DNA of 64,000 nucleotides from DAIDKA01 sp963708865. Lineage in GTDB: Bacteria > Pseudomonadota > Gammaproteobacteria > Steroidobacterales > Steroidobacteraceae. Every line of letters starts with the position of its first letter. Position 1 is the stretch's first letter. Location of the stretch: assembly GCA_963708865.1 (NCBI GenBank), contig CAVPUC010000002.1, positions 380,508 through 444,507 on the forward strand, given 5' to 3'. Of this stretch, positions 27,155-33,559 are shown one piece after another. The notes under the pieces are model-generated. The model had not been told where the DNA came from, did not search any database, and worked only from the letters and a program-made list of their open reading frames with translations. Both the position numbers and the translations under genes were made by a program.

Positions 27155-28441
27155 CTACCCTTGTCGCCTGCGATAGGTCGTGCGGTTGCCCTTGCCTATC
27201 CGACCGACTTTCTGCCATCCCGATGCCTCCAGAGCGTCCGCCACGGCGGGTCCGAACTTGCGGGCAGTCTCGGTGTAGGAGGCTGCATCTGGATCCAGGT
27301 GCAGCGCGTAGATCAGAACGTCCCTGACAGTCACGTCCTGCCGCTGGTCAGTCCGCTGTGAGAGGTACGCGGCGACATCCTGTTCAAGCTCGCTGATTTG
27401 GACACGTTCATGCTGTTCTTCGTTGGCCAGCCTTGTCTCGGCCTCATCGAGGTGCCAGGCGGCGCCGCGGCCGTACCGGTGCACTGCTTCCGCCCACAGG
27501 GCATCCCGATCACGGGTGAGTGCGGCCACGTCGATGACACCGCACTTGATGGGCCAATATCGGCGGTTCCCGGTTCGATCCCGCAGGTAGGTCGTCTCAT
27601 TGGTCGTGCCGATGAAGACGCACTGGCGCGGGAATTGTCCGGTGCGCCGGCCGTATGGCGGCCTGAATGTATCGATGGTCTGCGTCAGGAAGGTCTTTAT
27701 CGCCTCGGTCTGGCTGTTCTTGAATGCCTTCAGTTCAGCGATTTCAATGATCAGACGCCCACACAGCTGCAAGGCTGCGTCTTTGTTGGCGATGTCCGGA
27801 AGGCTTCCCGCAAACCACTCCGGCTTTACAGCCAGCGCACGCGCGGCTGATGTCTTGCCTCCGCCCTGTGGGCCCTCAAGAACCAGAACATGGTCGGCCT
27901 GACAGCCTGGCTGGAAAACGCGCGCTACGGCAGAGATCAGAAACCGCATTCCGACCGCTGCAAGATATTCAGACGTTCCCGCAGCGTTCAGATAAACCTG
28001 CGGCCAGCTGGCGAGGCGCGGTGTGCCGTCCCAGACTAGACAGCTGAAATATTCAGCCACGGGGTTATAGGCGTGCTCACCGGCAACCACCGTGACACAG
28101 GCATCGATTGCTCCAATGCCTCGCACCTTGAGACCCATTTGCTGCAGCCACGCTGCAAGCTCCGTTGAATCCCCATCCCGGAATGGCTGTCCAGGTTCGG
28201 CCTGCCGCCATGGTGGCGATCGGGTAAATTCAGTCGTTAAGGCGAATTGATTGAGGCGAACCAGCCCAGCCAGTTCGGGGGCGGTGCGCAGCGCGATGAG
28301 GATATTTCGTTCATCTCCTAGATACCCGTCACCGCTGGGCGCCAGTGCCGCGCGCCAGCCAGGTAACTCTAAGGCCTTCACCGGTAGCGGCTGACCGTCG
28401 AGCACCTTAAACGTTCGCTCAAGTCGGACACTACTGGCCAT
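27155..28441 (-). CDS. VapE-type virulence-associated ATPase / replicative helicase
   Basis: 428 residues if started at ATG 28441, which has GAGGG at 7 bp and overlaps the upstream gene by 11 bp; a TTG 99 bp earlier is possible. Superfamily-3-like ATPase: Walker A LEGPQGGGKTS, then GRLIIEIAELKAF, then the strongly family-specific FIGTTNETTYLRDRTGNRRYWP. VapE-like proteins form the replication primase/helicase pair of many satellites and prophages. With the upstream zinc-primase fragment it would form the E1 replication module. Confidence 0.88.
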   Translation of the reverse strand: MASSVRLERTFKVLDGQPLPVKALELPGWRAALAPSGDGYLGDERNILIALRTAPELAGLVRLNQFALTTEFTRSPPWRQAEPGQPFRDGDSTELAAWLQQMGLKVRGIGAIDACVTVVAGEHAYNPVAEYFSCLVWDGTPRLASWPQVYLNAAGTSEYLAAVGMRFLISAVARVFQPGCQADHVLVLEGPQGGGKTSAARALAVKPEWFAGSLPDIANKDAALQLCGRLIIEIAELKAFKNSQTEAIKTFLTQTIDTFRPPYGRRTGQFPRQCVFIGTTNETTYLRDRTGNRRYWPIKCGVIDVAALTRDRDALWAEAVHRYGRGAAWHLDEAETRLANEEQHERVQISELEQDVAAYLSQRTDQRQDVTVRDVLIYALHLDPDAASYTETARKFGPAVADALEASGWQKVGRIGKGNRTTYRRRQG

Positions 28442-28856
28442 GGGCGTGCCCTCGCACTCGCGCAATGCGTCCTGCTGCTTGGCCAAGCCGCTGGCACTGT
28501 TCGGGCGTTGCGGCGCCTGCTGCTTGGATATCATCGGCAATCAGCGCTAAGACCAGGGCCTCATGGTCAACTGCTTCGAGCATCTCCGCAGCGGAGAGCC
28601 CGGGCCGGCGATCGCGCCGAATACCCGAATCATCGAACAAGTCTTTAAGTTCCAGACCAACCGCCTCGACGATCTCATGGATGCTGCAGCCGGCACGGCA
28701 GATCACTAACGCCTTGTTCCCGCGCTGCTCGACTTCAAGCCCGCGGCTGCGGTCGCCATGCGGGTGATTTCCAGTCGGACATGATCCGCGCCAGACGTTC
28801 GGACGCACTTCCTGTACACGCGCGAGCCGTGAAATGATGTTTGCGGAAGCGCTCAC
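28431..28856 (-). CDS. Primase-type zinc-binding protein
   Basis: 141 residues. WRGSCPTGNHPHGDRSRGLE then KALVICRAGCSIHEIVEAVG is the CHC2-like zinc-binding pattern of DNA primases (C-x-n-H ... C-x3-C). There is no polymerase (TOPRIM) domain after it, so it is a stand-alone recognition module that presumably works with the downstream VapE-like protein. ATGA-type overlap with the upstream gene. Confidence 0.75.
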   Translation of the reverse strand: MSASANIISRLARVQEVRPNVWRGSCPTGNHPHGDRSRGLEVEQRGNKALVICRAGCSIHEIVEAVGLELKDLFDDSGIRRDRRPGLSAAEMLEAVDHEALVLALIADDIQAAGAATPEQCQRLGQAAGRIARVRGHAHGQ

Positions 28857-29074
28857 GCCGCCCTCGAAATGGGTAGGACACCTGTCGCTATAGGGGTCGA
28901 AACGGACTCGGCGGGAGTTTTAGGGTGGTTGCAGCACGGGCACCTAACGATGCTGTCGGTCTCGGGATCGGCAATGACACGCCTCCCGTGGCAAACGATG
29001 CAGCGGTCAGCCAGCGGCATACGCACCGGCGCCGCGCCTCTGATCACTCGAAGTTTGATGCCGTTAGTGCCCAT
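28853..29074 (-). CDS. Small zinc-ribbon protein
   Basis: 73 residues with CIVCHG ... CPCC, a four-cysteine ribbon, in the middle. Overlaps the primase-type gene by 4 bp. Probably a DNA- or protein-binding accessory of the replication operon. Confidence 0.55.
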   Translation of the reverse strand: MGTNGIKLRVIRGAAPVRMPLADRCIVCHGRRVIADPETDSIVRCPCCNHPKTPAESVSTPIATGVLPISRAA

Positions 29075-29083
29075 CGCGAATGG

Positions 29084-29317
29084 TCAGGCCGCCACATTCC
29101 CGCGCCGCTCTGCGCGTTCTCTCACACGTGTCTCGCGAGCTGCCTTGACGCGCGCCGCGGTCGCCTCAGTCCATGCGGGACGATCATCGATCAACGCATC
29201 CGGTGGAATCGCCAGCATCCCCACGTACGTTTCGGAGACGCTCAGATAGCGTGCCATCCGACCGCGACCCAAGTAGCTTGGTATGTTCACAATCACGCTC
29301 CGTGCTGAAGTTTTCAT
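29084..29317 (-). CDS. Small DNA-binding regulator (AlpA/excisionase-like)
   Basis: 77 residues from ATG 29317 (MKTSARSVIVNIPSYLGRGR). MARYLSVSETYVGMLAIPPD reads like the helix-turn-helix of small phage activators or Xis proteins. It is the first gene of the left-going operon and is divergent from the HTH gene at 29487, across the TTGCGTA operators. Confidence 0.55.
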   Translation of the reverse strand: MKTSARSVIVNIPSYLGRGRMARYLSVSETYVGMLAIPPDALIDDRPAWTEATAARVKAARETRVRERAERRGNVAA

Positions 29318-29424
29318 GGCGCAACAATAGCCGAGCAACTGGCCGTTTCGACGTAAACACTGCCAATGTGCCAATAAGAGCCAATATTAGGAAAGATTGC
29401 GTGTGACTTTGGTGCTTCACCAAA

Positions 29425-29470
29425 TACGCAAGAGTTGCGTATACGAGGATATTGCGTATAATGTTGCGTA
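29425..29470 (+). promoter_or_regulatory. Cluster of TTGCGTA operator half-sites
   Basis: TACGCAA (29425-29431) and TTGCGTA (29435-29441) form a 17-bp dyad with a 3-bp centre; further direct copies of TTGCGTA lie at 29452-29458 and 29464-29470. They fill the divergent promoter region between the genes at 29317 (left) and 29487 (right). A repressor/activator switch is inferred. Confidence 0.65.
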
Positions 29471-29486
29471 AGACGGAGGACGGTCT

Positions 29487-29924
29487 ATGAGCAAATCGCC
29501 AAAACCTTCAGAAATAAGACACTTACGCGGGACGTACGGGCTATCGCAAAGCGACGCGGCAGTCATCGCGTACTCAACGTTGCGGACTTGGCAAAACTGG
29601 GAGGCTGGCACTGTCGCCATGCACCCAGCAATCTGGGCATGGTTTAAACACTCGGTGACCAATGATCAGAGGCCGACGGTTGAGGAGGCAGAGACTCAAG
29701 AGAAGGTGGAAAAGCCTCTCAAGTACGTGCGCCACGATATTCAGTTTTGGTGGCAACCTGGCGATAAGTCGATTCACGTGACTGCACCGCATGGGACGAC
29801 ACCGAAGCTGCACACGACGTTCAAGAACGATCCGGAGAGCGATCGTTACCATCGAACAATGTTCGCTTGGCTTAAGAAGATGCTTGACGCGCACGCCAAG
29901 CCGTCACCGAAGGAAGCATTGTGA
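29487..29924 (+). CDS. XRE-like helix-turn-helix regulator of E1
   Basis: 145 residues. IRHLRGTYGLSQSDAAVIAY and TLRTWQNWEAGTVAMHPAIW form an N-terminal helix-turn-helix of the type where the recognition helix is read as STLRTWQNWE. The C-terminal ~80 residues (HDIQFWWQPGDKSIHVTAPH) are unknown and may sense a signal or dimerise. It lies 16 bp after the last TTGCGTA repeat and 28 bp before the integrase gene, so it is the likely repressor controlling integration and the divergent replication operon. Confidence 0.7.
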   Translation: MSKSPKPSEIRHLRGTYGLSQSDAAVIAYSTLRTWQNWEAGTVAMHPAIWAWFKHSVTNDQRPTVEEAETQEKVEKPLKYVRHDIQFWWQPGDKSIHVTAPHGTTPKLHTTFKNDPESDRYHRTMFAWLKKMLDAHAKPSPKEAL

Positions 29925-29952
29925 AACCCGCGATCTGCAGTAGGAGACTCTG

Positions 29953-31275
29953 ATGGCATCAGCAACGGTTCGATACTCGCGGGGCGGTTGGGTCGTCGAT
30001 GTTTCGACGAGAACGTCTGGCAAGCGTCAGCGCTCAATTAAGGGCTTCGGGCCCGGCGCGAAGGCCAAGGCAGCCGCGGAGGCGTATCGCGACGAGATTG
30101 CGCCGCAAGCTAAGGCTGGGAAGTTCTGGGAACGGCAGACGGCCACGTTCGCTGATCTGTGGGACAAGTTTGCAGGGCATGAGCTGGCAGGTCCCGACCG
30201 TCGGCCCTCAACGATCGCTGATTACCAGGCCATGGGCCGGCTATATCTGATCCCGCAGCTTGGGGCCCGTCTCCTGGGCGAAATCGATGCCGAGACCATC
30301 CTGGACATGAAGACGGCGCTTCAGGCCTCCGCCGGAGCCAAAGCGAGCGGGAAGGCGGGTAGCGGCAAGCCGCTGTCGCCTCGGACAATCGCCAAGATCC
30401 TCACGCTCGGTGGCACGGTGTGGCGATACGGTCGGCGCATTAAGCTGGTCGATGCCAACCCGTTCGCCGATGTTAGGAAGCCGCGGGCGGCAAAGAAGCC
30501 GGTCTACATCTTGGACGCCGGGGAGATTGGCCGGTTGCGGGCGGCTCTTGACGTGCCCGCCGAGCGAATCCTCATCGAACTGGCCATCACGACCGGGCTG
30601 CGGTCTGGGGAGATGCGGGGGTTAACTTGGGACTCGATCGACTTGGAAGGCCGGCGGCTGTTCGTGGAACGCCAGGCGGCGCGGCGAGGGGAGGAGGCTG
30701 CGACCAAGACCGAGAGCAGCGTCCGGCCGATCCCGATGCCGGCGTACCTGATCCCTGAGCTTAAGCGTTGGAAGGTGGCATGTCCTGTCACGCAGCGTGG
30801 GCTGGTTTTCCCGGGCGAGCCGAATGCCCTCGGCGAACGCGGGCCCATCGATGCGGACAAGCTCCTTCGGCATGTCCTGCGCCGGGCGCTACGCAAGGCC
30901 GGACTGCCTCCGCTTCGGTTCCATGACCTACGCCATATGGCCGCAAGCCTGATGCATGAAGCTGGGGTCCCCCTCAAGCGGGCCCCCGAGATTTTGGGTC
31001 ACGCCAGCGAGCGAACGACCCTCGCTGTCTACACCCATGCCATGCGGCGCACGCGGGATGACTCAGCCGACAAGATCGCCGAATTGGCGGGCTTGGCGCC
31101 TGCGGGAAACATTCGGGAAACACTTAGCTCCGTAGAAGGTGATGAAACGGAGCTAAGTGCTTGTTTAATTGGCTCCCCGGGTTGGAATCGAACCAACGAC
31201 CAACGGATTAACAGTCCGACAAATATCGTCTACCGCAGTCCATGGCCGAATAAGGTCGCCGGTGTAGATCTGTAA
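29953..31275 (+). CDS. Tyrosine recombinase (integrase) of E1
   Basis: 440 residues from ATG 29953 with AGGAG upstream. Catalytic residues are recognisable: first Arg in ITTGLRSGEMRGL, HxxR in FHDLRHMAASL, and LGHASERTTLAVYTHA with the nucleophilic Tyr. The N-terminal AP2-like arm-binding half starts RYSRGGWVVDVSTR. The frame runs through the right att repeat (encoding SPGWNRTNDQRINS) and stops at 31275, so its last ~40 residues depend on what is joined there and would change on excision. It integrates into the 3' end of tRNA-Asn. Confidence 0.93.
   Translation: MASATVRYSRGGWVVDVSTRTSGKRQRSIKGFGPGAKAKAAAEAYRDEIAPQAKAGKFWERQTATFADLWDKFAGHELAGPDRRPSTIADYQAMGRLYLIPQLGARLLGEIDAETILDMKTALQASAGAKASGKAGSGKPLSPRTIAKILTLGGTVWRYGRRIKLVDANPFADVRKPRAAKKPVYILDAGEIGRLRAALDVPAERILIELAITTGLRSGEMRGLTWDSIDLEGRRLFVERQAARRGEEAATKTESSVRPIPMPAYLIPELKRWKVACPVTQRGLVFPGEPNALGERGPIDADKLLRHVLRRALRKAGLPPLRFHDLRHMAASLMHEAGVPLKRAPEILGHASERTTLAVYTHAMRRTRDDSADKIAELAGLAPAGNIRETLSSVEGDETELSACLIGSPGWNRTNDQRINSPTNIVYRSPWPNKVAGVDL
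31103..31122 (+). repeat. Integrase arm-type site pair, right (CGGGAAACA x2)
   Basis: CGGGAAACA at 31103-31111 and 31114-31122, 11-bp spacing, 47 bp inside attR and within the integrase 3' coding region. Mirrors the pair beside attL. Confidence 0.5.
31170..31214 (-). repeat. attR: tRNA-Asn 3' half, 45-bp direct repeat
   Basis: Identical to 16686-16730. On the minus strand TCCGAC upstream of CTGTTAA could continue an anticodon stem, but no D-arm or 5' acceptor follows (31221-31260), so no whole tRNA is restored here. Confidence 0.9.
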
Positions 31276-31339
31276 TACATTGAATTATAATGTTTCCTGT
31301 CTATAGCGGTCCAAGCTCGTCCACCCACAGCTTTTACGG

Positions 31340-31360
31340 TACTGCTACCATACTGCTACC
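31340..31360 (+). repeat. TACTGCTACC pair, 11-bp spacing, before the second integrase
   Basis: Two copies of TACTGCTACC (31340-31349, 31351-31360) lie 74 bp before the second integrase start. Same one-turn geometry as the GGGAAACA pairs but a different sequence, fitting arm sites of a different integrase. Inferred. Confidence 0.45.
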
Positions 31361-31433
31361 AACTTTGGTCTAGTAGTGGAAAAACGAGACCAACGGACTA
31401 ACGCTTAGAAAGCTGGACGAGGGGTGGTCGCTG

Positions 31434-32786
31434 ATGTCCCGGATTACAACCACGGCACTACGAGGGCGCGGAACCGATGGCAGCCGCTGGCTCACGGACG
31501 GTGGCTCACGCGGCGGTGGTCGGCTTGCAGCTCGCATAAAGCCGCGCGGCGTATACCTGTACTTCCAATATTTCCACGGGGCTCAAAGACGGTGGCTGCC
31601 GCTCGGGCCATACGATGAGTCGGGAGAGCGGGGGCTTTCGCTGATTCAGGCGCGTGACCGTGCTGCGGAGCTGTCGGCGCTTTATCGTGGTGGGGTGCAT
31701 GACCTGCATTTGCACACTGAACGCCAGCTTCAGGCGGGCGAGGATTCGCGAAGGGCCGCCGAGATTGCGGCGACTGATGCCGCTGAGGATGCCAAACGGG
31801 GCACACTGAGACAACTTCTGTCGGCGTACGCTTCCTATCTCGAGCAAGCCGGAAAAACGTCCGCCAAGGACGTCCGGTCGATTTTTGGCAAGCATGTCTT
31901 CAAAGCTTCAGCCGAACTTGGCGGTCGCAAAGCCTCTGAGCTGTCCATCGATGACTTTGTGGGAATGATCGGGCGGCTGGTCGAGGCGGGAAAAGGTAGG
32001 ACGGCTGAGAAGCTTCGCAGTTACCTTCGGTCAGCCTACCAGCTGGCGCTAGAGTCAAAGACGAATCCGGCTGCGCCTTTAACCCTGCGCACTTACGGCA
32101 TACAAATTAATCCGATCGCCAGCATTGGAGCACTTTCCCAATTCAACCGCGCGCGGGAGCGGGTTCTGTCGAGTATTGAGCTTGGGGCATTGCTAAGGAG
32201 GTTTGATGGTCTCGACCCTGGGTCGCAAAAGGATGCGCTTCAACTTCTACTCCTGCTGGGCGGGCAGCGACCAGTTCAGCTACTTCGCCTGAAAGCCACC
32301 GATGTCGACCTCGCTGCCGCCACGCTTACTCTGTACGACCCCAAGGGGGCACGACAGCAACCGAGGGCCCACGTTCTACCTCTAGTAGCTGAGGCAAAGT
32401 CCATCCTCTCGCGACGATTGGATGCGCTATCGCCGGGGGAGCCGGTATTTTCCACCGATGGTAAACATTCCGTCCGCGTTGAGACTCTCGGGGCTCAAAT
32501 TTCGAGTCTGGTCACGAAAATGCTGGCGAGCGACCCGCCTGAAGCTCGGGAATCGTTTCAGCTTCGCGATCTGCGGCGCACCTGCGAGACGCAGATGGCG
32601 GGACTCAAGATTTCACGTGATGTTCGCGCACAGTTGCAATCGCATGGTCTCGGAGGCGTCCAGACTCGTCACTATGACCGCCACAGCTATTTCGCTGAGA
32701 AGAAGCAAGCACTCCAAAAGTGGGCAAAGCATTTAGCCAAGCTTCAGACGCATCAGGCAACGATCCGCGACTCGAATGGCGTTTAG
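31434..32786 (+). CDS. Second tyrosine recombinase (P4-type integrase)
   Basis: 450 residues. The N-terminal arm domain has VYLYFQYFHGAQRRWLPLGP, typical of P4-like integrases. Catalytic part: LLLGGQRPVQLLRL (first Arg), LRDLRRTCETQM, where the usual His of HDLRRT is replaced by Arg, LQSHGLGG and RHYDRHSYF (Tyr). The protein differs from the E1 integrase and has its own arm-like repeats upstream, so it belongs to a separate element inserted next to E1. Everything else of that element seems lost, because degraded host sequence follows within ~130 bp. Confidence 0.88.
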   Translation: MSRITTTALRGRGTDGSRWLTDGGSRGGGRLAARIKPRGVYLYFQYFHGAQRRWLPLGPYDESGERGLSLIQARDRAAELSALYRGGVHDLHLHTERQLQAGEDSRRAAEIAATDAAEDAKRGTLRQLLSAYASYLEQAGKTSAKDVRSIFGKHVFKASAELGGRKASELSIDDFVGMIGRLVEAGKGRTAEKLRSYLRSAYQLALESKTNPAAPLTLRTYGIQINPIASIGALSQFNRARERVLSSIELGALLRRFDGLDPGSQKDALQLLLLLGGQRPVQLLRLKATDVDLAAATLTLYDPKGARQQPRAHVLPLVAEAKSILSRRLDALSPGEPVFSTDGKHSVRVETLGAQISSLVTKMLASDPPEARESFQLRDLRRTCETQMAGLKISRDVRAQLQSHGLGGVQTRHYDRHSYFAEKKQALQKWAKHLAKLQTHQATIRDSNGV

Positions 32787-32918
32787 GATCTGATTAATGT
32801 GCCCCTCGAGCGCTCCAAAAAAGTCTTGAGCCTGGGAACCACTTCGATTTTCTGCAAAGTCATAGATCACGATCGGCAGCTCACGGATTCGGTGCTGCTG
32901 TAATTCCAGAAGTAAGCT

Positions 32919-33395
32919 CTGATTGCAGCGCTGCATGCCAGTGGCGTCAAAGATCTGACCATCATTTCTAACAATGCGGGCGTCGATGAGTTTGGTCTGG
33001 GCCCGCTCTTGGTCAGTCGCCAGGTACGCAAAATGATTTCCTCCTACGTCGGGGAGAACAAGGAATTCGAGCGCCAGTACCTGGCGGGGGAGCTGGAGAT
33101 TTAATTCAACCCGCAGGGGACGCTCGCGGAGCGGATTCGGGCTGGCGGCGCCGGCATTTATGGCTTCTACACGCGCACGGGCGCCGGAACTGTCGTGGCC
33201 CAGACCAAGGAAACCCCGGCTCGTGGGGACGGACACTTTCGTGCTCGAACTGGGACTGACCGCGGATCTGTCACTCATCAAGGCGTGGCGGGGTGACACG
33301 GAGGGCAACCTGATCTACCGCCGCACTGCCCGCAACTTCAATCCGATGATGGCGACGGCGGGGCGCGTCACGGTGGCCGAGGTGGAGGAGCCAGC
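32919..33395 (+). pseudogene. 3-oxoacid CoA-transferase subunit A, 5'-truncated and decayed
   Basis: The reading LIAALHASGVKDLTIISNN, VDEFGLGPLLVSRQVRKMIS and EFERQYLAGELEI is classical CoA-transferase subunit A. A TAA replaces a codon right after GELEI, the frame continues (FNPQGTLAERIRAGGAGI), then shifts by ~33200 to VLELGLTADLSLIKAWRGDT and ARNFNPMMATAGRVTVAE. About 40 N-terminal residues are missing, cut where foreign DNA ends at ~32918. The 132 bp between the integrase stop and this point resemble nothing I recognise. Confidence 0.85.
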
Positions 33396-33559
33396 TTCGC
33401 GATGATCCGCTGACATCGGCAAGGCGGTAATCGTCATCCCGGCGTGTGCACCTGATCAGTCACCCGTTCAAGCGTCGGGTTACGGCGCCTCATGGTGTAG
33501 GACTGATGGCCGGCAAGTCCAATAGCGTCGCACAGGAAGCGGCGGCATCTCAGTTTCAT

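Larger units (their letters stand above)
16686..31214. mobile_element. Integrated element E1: phage satellite or stripped prophage, 14.5 kb
   Basis: Bounded by perfect 45-bp copies of the 3' half of tRNA-Asn (16686-16730 and 31170-31214). Contents: a tyrosine integrase overlapping the right repeat, divergent regulators, a zinc primase domain, a VapE-type ATPase, a RuvC-like resolvase, a terminase large subunit, several small phage-type genes, a lipoprotein and a HigBA-type operon at the left end. No portal, capsid, tail, lysis, relaxase or type IV secretion gene is recognisable inside it. It could be a satellite that borrows a helper's capsid or a prophage with its structural genes deleted. 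Confidence 0.85.

Noticed and set aside
16686..31214. E1 as an integrative conjugative element
   Set aside because: No relaxase, coupling protein or secretion gene lies between its att sites; the T4SS genes are 18 kb further on, beyond host genes.
32733..33308. A 191-codon minus-strand frame across the integrase end and CoA-transferase relic
   Set aside because: Most of it is antisense to recognisable CoA-transferase sequence; only ~50 codons (32787-32918) are of unknown origin and have no start.
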